The notes beneath the pieces were generated by a model that did not search any database, was not told where the DNA came from, and was given only the letters and a program-made list of their open reading frames with translations. Source: Natrinema sp046097095 (GTDB lineage: Archaea > Halobacteriota > Halobacteria > Halobacteriales > Natrialbaceae). From it: a stretch of DNA of 64,000 bases. The stretch is from the NCBI RefSeq assembly GCF_046097095.1, contig NZ_CP175698.1:3224001-3288000 (forward strand), given 5' to 3'. Made by a program: the position numbers and the translations under genes. Shown in pieces: positions 25,837-34,037 of the stretch. Within the stretch, counting starts at the first letter, position 1. Every line of letters starts with the position of its first letter.

Positions 25837-26577
25837 ATGCCCGACCGACATTGCGTTCCGATCGAGGGAGAGACGACTGAGGCGGCGGAGGTTCCGGAGA
25901 TCGCCGCCGTCCACCACGAGGCCGATACCGACGACTGGCTGTTTTTCTGCCACGGCCTGCGGAGCGATAAATCCGGCAGTTACGAGCACCGCTGTCAGCG
26001 AGCGGTCACGGCGGGGTACAACGCTGTCCGGTTCGACGCCCGGGGCTGTGGCGACTCCGACGGCGCGTTCGTCGACTCGACCCTCGAGGCACGCCTCGCC
26101 GATCTCCGCGGCGTCGTCGATTTCTTCGATCCGGGATCGTACGCCCTGTTCGGCTCGAGTTTCGGCGGGAAAGTCGCGCTCCACGCCGCCACAGCGGACG
26201 ACCGGGTTCGTGCGGTCGCGACGCGTGCGCCCGTGACGTTCAACGGGGCCTTCGACGACTACCGGGCGACGGTCGATCGAACGGGTGCGGCGACGTTCGA
26301 CACCGGCGAGCGAATCGACGATCGATTCTTCGACGCGCTCGATCGACACCCCTTCGACGAAGTCGCGGGGAGCCTCGCAGTCCCCGTCGCGATCTTCCAC
26401 GGCGGCGACGACGAATCCGTCGCTCCGGCGGACAGCTTCGCGGCCGCTCGACGACTCGAGACGGACGTCCTCGTCGAGCGATTCTCAGGGGAAGGCCACC
26501 GGTTTTCACGGGCCGGCGAGAAACGGCTGCTCGAGCGGTTGTTCGGCTGGCTCGAGTGGGCAGGCGCTCAAGCGTGA
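25837..26577 (+). CDS. Alpha/beta hydrolase
   Basis: A 246-residue alpha/beta-hydrolase fold. The oxyanion 'FFCHGLRSDKSGSYEHR', the nucleophile elbow 'LFGSSFGGKVALHAA' (Ser near residue 109), the acid 'VAIFHGGDDESV' (Asp near 190) and the catalytic His in 'GEGHRFS' (near 221) are all present. The substrate is unknown; the sequence is like the DUF1749/dienelactone-hydrolase-like esterases. TATA-like CAATATATG overlaps the start region. Confidence 0.87.
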   Translation: MPDRHCVPIEGETTEAAEVPEIAAVHHEADTDDWLFFCHGLRSDKSGSYEHRCQRAVTAGYNAVRFDARGCGDSDGAFVDSTLEARLADLRGVVDFFDPGSYALFGSSFGGKVALHAATADDRVRAVATRAPVTFNGAFDDYRATVDRTGAATFDTGERIDDRFFDALDRHPFDEVAGSLAVPVAIFHGGDDESVAPADSFAAARRLETDVLVERFSGEGHRFSRAGEKRLLERLFGWLEWAGAQA

Positions 26578-27016
26578 TCGGCCGCTCGAACGCTGCGTTG
26601 CTGTCCCTTTGATGACCACGTGACGGGGGAGGGAACGAATAAATCCTATTCCGATATATGAAACAAACACGTCCGTGCGGGGCGGTTTGCCTTTCGGAGA
26701 CTTCGGAGCGGGTTCGGTGTAAGATGAGAATGTACGGTTTCGGGCGTGATGATTGTCGTTCTGACGGCCTCGCCGAACGGACTGGCCACGAACGTTCAGA
26801 TGATGGTCAATACTAAGCGCTACTATTCGGGTGGCTCACCTGTGCAATCCGAATCGCGGTCGTCGACGATCGGTTCGAGTTCCGAGGTACCTTCGGTCGA
26901 TGCTTTTGAACTCGAAGCCCGATCCGACAGCCGCTTAGTGACACAATGGCTGTGCCCGACGAGCCAACGGCGTGTGAGCCCCAACTCCGTTAATTATCGA
27001 TCGCGTGTATCCGTGT
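26578..27016. other. 439-bp intergenic stretch without a supported gene
   Basis: No frame has convincing coding features. AT-rich tracts are at about 26638-26662 (ATAAATCCTATTCCGATATAT) and at 26990-26997 (TTAATTAT). The latter is about 25 nt before the permease ATG at 27017 and is probably its TATA box. Confidence 0.45.
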
Positions 27017-28348
27017 ATGGAGCGAACGGAGTATGCAATTCTCGTGAGCATCGCGCTCGCAACTGTGGGCTTCGGTGCCGTCACGACCACCGCACCGCTC
27101 GCGACGTTCGTCGTCGAGAGTACACGGCAGTTCGTCACGACAACCGTCGCGATGGCGTGGATCACGTGGTGGGCACTGGTCGTCGGCTTTGCGATCGCCG
27201 GCGGCGTCGAAGCGTGGACCTCCGACGAGGAAGTCGCGGACCTGCTTGAGGGACACGGGTTCCGCGAAATCGGCTACGGATCGCTGTTTGGCTTCATCTC
27301 CTCGTCGTGTTCGTACAGCGCGATCGCCACCGCGAAGAACCTCTTCAAAAAGGGCGGGTCCGCGGCGGCGACCATCGGCGCGTTCATGTTCGCTTCGACG
27401 AACCTCGTCATCGAGATCGGCGCGGTCATCTGGATCCTGCTCGGCTGGCAGTTCCTCCTGGCGGACATCATCGGCGGATTCATGCTCATCGGACTGATGG
27501 CGTTTGGCTTCGTCTTCCTCGTACCCGACGAGATCGTCGACCGGGCTCGAGAGAACGTCCTCGAAGACGGCTCCACGACGGTACGAGATCCCGTCTGTGG
27601 TATGGAGGTCGATCCGACGGAGACCGACTACTCGCTCGAGCACGACGGCCACACCTATTACTTCTGTTCGCAGTCTTGCACGGAGAGCTTCGATCCCGAA
27701 GCGGCCGAGACGACCATCCGCGAACAGGCGACGTCGCTCTCCGGGTGGCGAGAACTGGCCGACAAACAGTGGAAAGAGTGGGGAATGCTCTGGGACGAGA
27801 TCGCCATCGGGTTCGTTTTCGCCGGTCTCATCGCCGGGTTCGTTCCCGAACAGGTCTGGACGTCCGTGTTCTCGGGGCCGGTCTTCGGCGTTCCGGTGTA
27901 CATCTTCTGGACGGCGGCGGTCGGAGCACTCATCGGCGTCGCCACGTTCGTCTGCTCGGTCGGCAACGTCCCGTTCGGTGCAGTCCTGTTCTCGAATGGC
28001 CTGCCGTTCGGGAGCGTCCTGAGTTACATCTACGCGGACCTGATCGTCCCGCCGATCGTAGATGCCTACCGCGAGTACTACGGGACGACATTCGCGGCCG
28101 TCCTTTCGCTGATGATCTTCGTCTCGGCGGTCCTGACCGGCGTCGTCGTCCACTTCGTGTTCCTCGGCCTCGGTCTGATTCCCGACCCCTCGAGCGTCCG
28201 GGTCGCCGAGGTACAAATCGAGATGAACTACAAGCTAGTGCTCAACGCGCTGGCAACGGCGCTTTTCGTCGCTCTCTACTGGCTTCACCGCTCTGATCCG
28301 TCCGAAGGCGAAGGCGGCCACGGAGACCACGTACACACTGCGGATTGA
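27017..28348 (+). CDS. ArsP/SO_0444-type permease with inserted YHS metal-binding domain
   Basis: A 443-residue membrane protein. Two DUF318-type permease halves (about residues 30-170 and 255-420) flank a YHS domain at about 190-230 ('DPVCGMEVDPTETDYSLEHDG', then 'YYFCSQSC'), which binds divalent or soft metal through its Cys. Conserved Cys also occur in 'GFISSSCSYSAIA' and 'ATFVCSVGNVPFGA'. Such permeases export Cu, Zn or organo-arsenic species. The ATG at 27017 is preferred over a GTG 12 bases earlier because of the TATA spacing. A short His-rich tail ('GGHGDHVHTAD') ends the protein and may also bind metal. Confidence 0.86.
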   Translation: MERTEYAILVSIALATVGFGAVTTTAPLATFVVESTRQFVTTTVAMAWITWWALVVGFAIAGGVEAWTSDEEVADLLEGHGFREIGYGSLFGFISSSCSYSAIATAKNLFKKGGSAAATIGAFMFASTNLVIEIGAVIWILLGWQFLLADIIGGFMLIGLMAFGFVFLVPDEIVDRARENVLEDGSTTVRDPVCGMEVDPTETDYSLEHDGHTYYFCSQSCTESFDPEAAETTIREQATSLSGWRELADKQWKEWGMLWDEIAIGFVFAGLIAGFVPEQVWTSVFSGPVFGVPVYIFWTAAVGALIGVATFVCSVGNVPFGAVLFSNGLPFGSVLSYIYADLIVPPIVDAYREYYGTTFAAVLSLMIFVSAVLTGVVVHFVFLGLGLIPDPSSVRVAEVQIEMNYKLVLNALATALFVALYWLHRSDPSEGEGGHGDHVHTAD

Positions 28349-28410
28349 CGCCGCCCGGCCGCTAAAATGGATCGTAAGCGCTGCCGATCGATCACCGTCT
28401 TTCGACGATC

Positions 28411-28431
28411 GTATTTTCTCACTCAGAAAAA
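28411..28431. promoter_or_regulatory. Palindromic site (GTATTTTCT-N5-AGAAAAAT) before the winged-helix operon
   Basis: The dyad ATTTTCT-CACTC-AGAAAAAT lies about 46-65 bp upstream of the regulator's GTG, just upstream of its TATA region. An almost identical site occurs at 29380-29399 before the UspA gene, which suggests an operator shared by both promoters. Confidence 0.5.
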
Positions 28432-28444
28432 TCGGGTAGCTTTT

Positions 28445-28453
28445 CATAATAAC
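28445..28453 (+). promoter_or_regulatory. TATA-like element for the winged-helix operon
   Basis: CATAATAAC about 27 nt upstream of the GTG at 28476 has the spacing of a leaderless haloarchaeal promoter. Confidence 0.4.
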
Positions 28454-28475
28454 ACCGGAACGAACAGTTATACCA

Positions 28476-28823
28476 GTGAGTGAGGAATCCGACTTGTCGA
28501 CATTACTTGCAGTTCTCGACGACGAGTACGCGCGAGATATCCTCACCCATACCAGCGTCGAACCCATGTCTGCCAGTACCCTGAGCGAACGGTGTGACGC
28601 CTCCCTCCCGACGATCTATCGACGACTCGACCGCCTCGAGGAGTGCAATCTCGTCACCGAAGAGACGGAACTTGCATCGGACGGCAATCACTACAGCGTC
28701 TACAGCGCGAACCTCGATCGGCTCGAGCTCTCGCTCGACGACGGTTCGTTTTCCCTCGAATTGGCGTATCGCGAGGAAGACGTCGCCGACAAGTTCACTC
28801 GCATGTGGGAGGGGATGCGATGA
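28476..28823 (+). CDS. ArsR-like winged-helix regulator
   Basis: A 115-residue one-domain regulator: winged helix at about residues 10-75 ('LLAVLDDEYARDILTHT', 'SASTLSERCDASLPTIYRRLDRLEE') and a C-terminal beta/alpha segment ('RLELSLDDGSFSLELAYREEDVADKF'). The start is GTG, consistent with the TATA at 28445. It is cotranscribed with the membrane gene that begins inside its stop codon. The upstream palindrome and its copy at 29380 are the likely binding sites. The ligand is unknown. Confidence 0.88.
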   Translation: MSEESDLSTLLAVLDDEYARDILTHTSVEPMSASTLSERCDASLPTIYRRLDRLEECNLVTEETELASDGNHYSVYSANLDRLELSLDDGSFSLELAYREEDVADKFTRMWEGMR

Positions 28824-29131
28824 GTCGGAACGTCGTGCGCCTCGATCAGGCGTCGCTGTTCGAACTGCTGACCGTCGCGAGTCTCTTCCTCGTCGCGCTG
28901 TTCGGGACGGTCATCGCCTATCAGGCCTATCGGGGCTACCGTCGCAACGACGCCCCGTCGATGTTCTACCTCGCACTCGGGCTCCTCTTGCTGACGCTGT
29001 GTCCGTTCTTGCTCAACGTCTCGGTGACATCGTTACTCAGCCCGGACCGAGTCGTCATCGCACTGCTCGAGAACGTGAGTCGGTTGGTTGGGCTGGTCGC
29101 GATCACCTATTCGCTGTACGGGCACCACTGA
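28820..29131 (+). CDS. Small three-helix membrane protein (DUF7521-like)
   Basis: A 103-residue protein with three hydrophobic helices (about 14-35, 46-66 and 78-97) and a basic 'QAYRGYRRNDAPSMFYLALGL' loop, the pattern of haloarchaeal DUF7521 proteins. It overlaps the upstream regulator gene by 4 bp (ATGA). Such pairs of winged-helix regulator and DUF7521 protein are common in haloarchaea; the membrane protein may be a sensor partner. Confidence 0.8.
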   Translation: MSRNVVRLDQASLFELLTVASLFLVALFGTVIAYQAYRGYRRNDAPSMFYLALGLLLLTLCPFLLNVSVTSLLSPDRVVIALLENVSRLVGLVAITYSLYGHH

Positions 29132-29474
29132 AAATCGATTCACGACCGTGAGGGCCGAAGCGATTGGATTCGGACGATCGGTTTACCGAGTGATGCGATG
29201 GGGTCGATCGACGGCGCACGTCCCTGCCGAGGGGGAGCGCACGGACGTGCGATGGGGCAGTGTCGCGACCCCCAGATGATCGGTCGTCGGGAAGGACGGG
29301 GAGCGCCAAGGCGTGCGGGGATATGGCCTTTCTCGCCCCCGACCGTCCATTTCCGACGGAGTGTATTAGTCACAGGAGCGTATTTTCTGGCTCAGAAAAC
29401 TCGACTATCGACGTCGAGCGCTCCGAGCCGGCCGCGTCCACAGGGTTCTTCGAGACCGTCGCCTTCCGTCCACT
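29132..29474. other. 343-bp gap with the second copy of the palindromic site
   Basis: No supported gene. It contains GTATTTTCT-GGCTC-AGAAAAC (29380-29400), about 75 bp before the UspA start, matching the site at 28411. The left part is GC-rich with no clear structure. Confidence 0.45.
29380..29400. promoter_or_regulatory. Second copy of the palindromic site before the UspA gene
   Basis: TTTTCT-GGCTC-AGAAAA shares the whole GTATTTTCT...CTCAGAAAA framework with the site at 28411-28431, differing mainly in two spacer bases. It is a candidate operator for the winged-helix protein encoded at 28476. Confidence 0.45.
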
Positions 29475-29849
29475 ATGGACTATCTCATCGGGACCGACTC
29501 CGTTCACACGACGGCGGCGATCTGTGATTACCTCGACGACCGGGCCACCGCCGACGACACCGTCACCGTGATCGCGGTCGCACCATCCGGCGAGTCGATG
29601 GTGCGACGCGACTGCGAGGAGGCACTGAACGTCGCAGCCGTTCGACTTGCGACCGTCGGCGACGTCGAGACCGAGGTTCGCGCGGGCACGCCGGCCGACG
29701 AACTCCGAACTGCGGCGGCTGACGCTGACGAAATCGTTATCGGAGCCCACAGCGGCGACCCCGATGCGACGCGCACACTTGGCTCGACCGCACGAACCCT
29801 CCTCGAGTCGTCGACCCGTCCGGTCGTCGTCGTGCCGATTCCAGAGTGA
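29475..29849 (+). CDS. Universal stress protein (UspA-like), short form
   Basis: A 124-residue Usp fold: beta1 'MDYLIGTDSVHTT', 'VTVIAVAP', 'EIVIGAHSGDPDATRTLGSTARTLLESSTRPVVVVPI'. The ATP-binding G-x2-G-x9-G-(S/T) loop appears in the degenerate form 'GAHSGDPDATRTLGST'. It is shorter than the usual 140 residues, with a shortened first helix. It likely responds to stress; a matching palindromic site upstream suggests control by the nearby winged-helix regulator. Confidence 0.82.
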   Translation: MDYLIGTDSVHTTAAICDYLDDRATADDTVTVIAVAPSGESMVRRDCEEALNVAAVRLATVGDVETEVRAGTPADELRTAAADADEIVIGAHSGDPDATRTLGSTARTLLESSTRPVVVVPIPE

Positions 29850-29935
29850 TAGCGGCGGCGTGACACGTGAGCCACTACCGGCCCTCGGCCGGCGGTGACT
29901 GCGATCGGTGGGGGACGCCTCGAGCCCGGTAGCGA

Positions 29936-30724
29936 TTAGAAGGGGAATAACGAGTCGGCCTCGAGGTCGCGCTCGATGAGTTCGATCTCGTGGCCGTCCT
30001 GATCGTTCGTGAAAGCGTACATGTTATCGCAACTCTCCGGGTCGCGGTAGTCTGTGGCCTCTCGCTCCATGAGGTGGTCCCAATCGTCTTCGAGGTCGTC
30101 GATGCGAACACAGAGGTGACCCCAGGCGTCGCCCATGTCGTAGCTGCGACCGTCGTAGTTGTAGGTAAGTTCGACGGACATTGCCTCGGGGGCGGCGTCT
30201 CTGGGTTCGACGAAGTAGTTTGCGAAGGTGTCGGACTCCCAGCGCCCGACTTCGTCGTACTCGAACTTGCGGGTCCAGAAGCCAAGCGCCTCGTCGGCGT
30301 CCTCGACGCGGATCATGGTGTGATCGAGGGACCACAGCGCACCCTGATCGCGCTGGACGATCTCGATCTCGTGGCCGTCGGGGTCTTTGACGAACGCATA
30401 GCGGCCGCCACAGGATTCGGGATCGCGGTAGTCATCGACGCCCTCGTCCATGAGCTGTTGGTAGTAGTCCTCGAGTTCGCCCTCGGGAACACGGACCGCA
30501 ACGTGCCCCCAGGCGTCGCCTACCTCGGGTTCCTCGCCTTCGTTGTGGGTGAGCTCGAGCATCGCACTGTCCTCGTGCATGTCTTCGGGCCCGAGATAGA
30601 CGATGGTGAAGCCGTCTCCCTCGTAGCGATCTTTCTCCTCGTACTCGAGGTGGGTCTGGTACCACTCGAGGGACTCCGCAAGGTCGGCGACGCGAATCAT
30701 CGTATGGTCGAGCGTTCCGTCCAT
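29936..30724 (-). CDS. VOC-family protein with two tandem glyoxalase-like domains
   Basis: A 262-residue protein consisting of two VOC domains (about 1-125 and 135-255). Each begins 'LDHTMIRV.D.....FW/WY' and includes 'VELTYN'/'MLELTHN', 'WGH..VRI/VRV' and 'Y.F..DQDGHEIELIER'. This resembles the fused glyoxalase I type that isomerises the hemithioacetal of methylglyoxal with a low-molecular-weight thiol, here presumably gamma-glutamylcysteine. Metal ligands (His and Glu) appear in both halves. The start at 30724 gives the natural 'MDGTLDHTMIRV' N-terminus. Confidence 0.85.
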   Translation of the reverse strand: MDGTLDHTMIRVADLAESLEWYQTHLEYEEKDRYEGDGFTIVYLGPEDMHEDSAMLELTHNEGEEPEVGDAWGHVAVRVPEGELEDYYQQLMDEGVDDYRDPESCGGRYAFVKDPDGHEIEIVQRDQGALWSLDHTMIRVEDADEALGFWTRKFEYDEVGRWESDTFANYFVEPRDAAPEAMSVELTYNYDGRSYDMGDAWGHLCVRIDDLEDDWDHLMEREATDYRDPESCDNMYAFTNDQDGHEIELIERDLEADSLFPF

Positions 30725-30772
30725 ATGTGTGTGGTTGGCTGCGGGAAGCAAAAAATTGGCGAAGGCGGCGGT

Positions 30773-32488
30773 TTAGCTGGTTCCTTCGGGCGAATCGGTA
30801 TCGCGGTCGGCGAGGTCGGCCGCCGGTTCGGTCGGGGTCGGTTCGACCCCTTTCCGATCGGCGTCGAACCTCGAGAGGCCGACCACGAGGCCGACGAGCA
30901 GGAGGACGCCAAGCGGCAAGAAGACGATCGGTGGGACGCCGAGATAGCCGTTAAGGAGGTAACAGAGCACGACGACGAGGAAGACGGTCAGGGCGTAGGG
31001 CAGTTGCGTGCGCACGTGGTCAATCAGGTCTGCGCCGCTGAACGTTGCCGACAGCACCGTCGTATCGGAGATCGGCGATGCATGGTCGCCGAAGATCGCC
31101 CCGGAGAAGACGGCCCCGACGGCGACCGGGACGAGTTCGAACCCTGTGCCGAACTCGTATGCGACTCGGATTGCGATCGGGGTGACGAGCCCCATGGTCG
31201 CCCACGACGAACCCATGGTGAACGCGACGAAGGCGGAGACGAACAGGATGAGGACGGGCAGTAACTCCGACGAGAGGTACGGTTCGGCTATGTTGGCGAC
31301 GTACTGGCCGGTTCCGAGCGTCTCCGCGACGCTGCTGATCGTCCACGCGAGAACGAGGATCGTCACCGCCGTCAACATGATACCGAAGCCGTCGATGACG
31401 GTGTCGACGCCGTCGCCGATATCGAACAGGCCGTAGGCGAGCCCGATCGCGATCGCCGAGACGACCATGGCAAACGAACCCCAGGTCAGCGCCGACGCGA
31501 AGGCGGCCTCGCCGACGATGTCGATTAGCACCTGCAGGGTCGAGAACAGCACGTCGACGGCCCCGTCGCCCTCGATAGCGGCCCCTATCGACGTCGGCGC
31601 GCCCGCTTCGGCCTGATTCGAGACCCACGTTTGATAGCCGGTCCAGAACGCGCTTCCGAGCGTCACCGCGACGAGGACGACGACGGGCGCGAAGAAGGTC
31701 CGGAGCATCGGCCGGTCGTCGATCGGTTTCCCGAGGTCTTCCTCGACCTTCTGGAGCGGCTGTGCGCCCTCGCGGTTGACCGCCCCGGTCGTCCGCGCGC
31801 GGTGTTCGGCGTCGAGCATCTCGCCGTAGTCCCGCCCGGTGTAGACCACAATACCGACCATGACGATCGCGAGTATCGCGTAGGTGTTGTACGGAATCGA
31901 CCCGAAGAACGTCGCGAACGCCGTCGGTGCCTCGCTCGCGACACCCATGTCCTCGTAGGCGCTACTGATCAGCGACAGCTGGAACGCCACCCAACTCGAG
32001 ATGCCCAGCGTCGCGACGGGTGCGGCCGTCGAGTCGACGATGTACGCGAGCTTCTCGCGGGAGACGCGCAGCTCGTCGGAAATCTCGCGCATCGTGCTGC
32101 CGACGATGGCCGTGTTCGCGTAGTCGTCGAAGAACATCGCGATCCCCAGCAGCCACGTTGTCACACCGACGGTTCGCTGGCTCTCGAGACGGTCCATCGC
32201 CCATTGGCGGACGGCGATCGCACCGCCGAGCCGCCAGATGAGTGCGACGCCGGACCCCAGTAAAAGCGTGAAGACGAGGATCTGTGCGTGAAACCCGGGA
32301 ACGTCCTGCGGGCCGATGATCGCCGCGACGATCCAATCGAAAGTCTGTGCGATGCCCAGACTCTCGGTGTAGATGACCGCTCCCGACCAGATACCCAGAA
32401 ACAGCGAGAGCATCGGCCGGCGGGTCGCGACCGCGAGAACGATCGCAAGCAGCGGCGGCGCGATCGAAAGAACCCCAAACTCAGACAT
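30773..32488 (-). CDS. NhaC-family Na+/H+ antiporter
   Basis: A 571-residue, about 12-helix transporter. NhaC-type features include 'FFDDYANTAIVGSTMREISDEL' (charged Asp-Asp core), 'AYIVDSTAAPVATLGISSWVAF' and 'GDHASPISDTTVLSAT'. It would exchange Na+ for H+ across the membrane, complementing the Mrp antiporter operon at 14-22 kb. An acidic cytoplasmic loop (about 220-260) and a charged tail of about 40 residues are halophile-like. It is 49 bp from the VOC gene on the same strand, possibly co-expressed. Confidence 0.9.
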   Translation of the reverse strand: MSEFGVLSIAPPLLAIVLAVATRRPMLSLFLGIWSGAVIYTESLGIAQTFDWIVAAIIGPQDVPGFHAQILVFTLLLGSGVALIWRLGGAIAVRQWAMDRLESQRTVGVTTWLLGIAMFFDDYANTAIVGSTMREISDELRVSREKLAYIVDSTAAPVATLGISSWVAFQLSLISSAYEDMGVASEAPTAFATFFGSIPYNTYAILAIVMVGIVVYTGRDYGEMLDAEHRARTTGAVNREGAQPLQKVEEDLGKPIDDRPMLRTFFAPVVVLVAVTLGSAFWTGYQTWVSNQAEAGAPTSIGAAIEGDGAVDVLFSTLQVLIDIVGEAAFASALTWGSFAMVVSAIAIGLAYGLFDIGDGVDTVIDGFGIMLTAVTILVLAWTISSVAETLGTGQYVANIAEPYLSSELLPVLILFVSAFVAFTMGSSWATMGLVTPIAIRVAYEFGTGFELVPVAVGAVFSGAIFGDHASPISDTTVLSATFSGADLIDHVRTQLPYALTVFLVVVLCYLLNGYLGVPPIVFLPLGVLLLVGLVVGLSRFDADRKGVEPTPTEPAADLADRDTDSPEGTS

Positions 32489-32686
32489 ATTTGCTCGGTA
32501 GTTCGAGGACCAGATAATGCTATTGATTGCGGTACCACTGGGTTATAGTATTCGGTTTTGACGGGTCACTAGTTCCAGTCTGTACTCGACTTGCCTCGAG
32601 CGACCAAATTCGCTCCGGCAGAACTCGCTTGCATCGCCCGTGGATGCTGGTCCGTCCAGACGCCCGCGACGTTCACAGACGGGCGA

Positions 32687-33799
32687 CTACCGTCGCAGAA
32701 TCAGCTTCAGCACGTCTTCGTCCTCGAGGACGTGGTCTTTCCCGACCTGCTGTTCGTCGTGGGTCGCGCTGGGGCCGGTCACTCGGGCAAAGCGGAATCG
32801 GTCTTCCATCTCGCCGCCGAGTTTCTCGATGGCCTCGCCGACGGTGGCACCGTCCTCGATCACGAGCGGCTCCTCCCAGTCGACGCCGCGGCCGGGTTTA
32901 TCCATATAGACCCGAATAAGACCGAGCGTCTCCCAGATGCGGTCTTTGAGCGCCTCGAGCCCCTTCTCCTTCTCGGCACTGATGAAGGTGACCGCATTGG
33001 GATTGAGGTCGCGCTCGCGCAACTGCTCGTCGACCGTTTCCTTGTAGTCGGGTTCGATCAGATCGACCTTGTTGACGCAGGTGATCGACGGGATGTATTC
33101 GCGGTTCTCCATCAGACCGTCGACCAGCCTGTCGATGGTGACGTTCTCCTGCAAATTGAGATCGGCGTTGACGTACCCCTGATCGCGGAGGACGTCCTGG
33201 ATCGTCTGCTCGTCTAGGTCCTGCTCGGTGCTCGAGGTAATCTTGATGCCGTCTTTAATCTTCGGCCGAACCGTGACTTTCGGGGGCTTCTGGTCGACGC
33301 GGATGTTAATGTCGTACAGTTCCTCTTGCAGCCGATCGTACTGATCGATCTCGAACACTGAGAGGACGAAGACGATCAAGTCGGCGTTGCGCACGACGGC
33401 GAGGACCTGCTGGCCGTCGCCTTTCCCCGACGCTGCGCCCTCGATCAACCCCGGGACGTCGAGCAACTGAATGTTCGCGCCGCGGTGATTGAGCATGCCC
33501 GGATTGACGTCGAGCGTCGTGAACTCGTAGGAGCCGGTCTCGCTCTCGGCGTTGGTCATCGAGTTTAGCAGCGACGATTTGCCGACGCTCGGAAAGCCAA
33601 CGAGCGCGACGGTCGCGTCGCCGTGTTTCTCGACGGAATAGCCGCCACCGCCGCCCGAGCCGGATTGCTGGTTCTCGAGTTTCTCTTTTTTCTCCGCGAG
33701 CTTCGACTTCAGCCGGCCGATGTGGGCCTCCGTCGACTTGTTGTAGGGCGTATTGGCGATTTCCTCCTCGATCTCCTCGATCTCCTCCTCGAGCCCCAT
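32687..33799 (-). CDS. Drg-type Obg-family GTPase
   Basis: A 370-residue GTPase. G motifs are G1 'GFPSVGKSSLL', G3 'DVPGLIEGAASGKGDG', G4 'NKVD' and G5 'SAEKEKG'; the C-terminal 80 residues are a TGS RNA-binding domain ('VYMDKPGRGVDWEEPLVIEDGATVGEAIEKLGGEM'). A helical N-terminus (1-55) and Gly-rich linker precede the G domain. Drg proteins associate with ribosomes and are universal in archaea. The ATG at 33799 starts the typical 'MGLEEEIEEIEEEI' N-terminus. Confidence 0.95.
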   Translation of the reverse strand: MGLEEEIEEIEEEIANTPYNKSTEAHIGRLKSKLAEKKEKLENQQSGSGGGGGYSVEKHGDATVALVGFPSVGKSSLLNSMTNAESETGSYEFTTLDVNPGMLNHRGANIQLLDVPGLIEGAASGKGDGQQVLAVVRNADLIVFVLSVFEIDQYDRLQEELYDINIRVDQKPPKVTVRPKIKDGIKITSSTEQDLDEQTIQDVLRDQGYVNADLNLQENVTIDRLVDGLMENREYIPSITCVNKVDLIEPDYKETVDEQLRERDLNPNAVTFISAEKEKGLEALKDRIWETLGLIRVYMDKPGRGVDWEEPLVIEDGATVGEAIEKLGGEMEDRFRFARVTGPSATHDEQQVGKDHVLEDEDVLKLILRR

Positions 33800-34037
33800 T
33801 TGCCCGTACACAACCGGCCGCGCCGAAAAACCCTTTCGAGACGCACGGTGGAGATCGAACCGCCGACGGTTCGACGTACGTTTACCCTTCCTCATCTCTG
33901 ACGGGGACTCGAGAGCGCTTTGGCCGCGTTTCTCGCTCAATGCGCCGTATCATCGAGGCAGACACTCGTTTCGTCGGCCGTGTTCGTATCGCAAACGTTC
34001 TGTTAGCTATACCGTCCGATAGATCGAATGACAGCGT

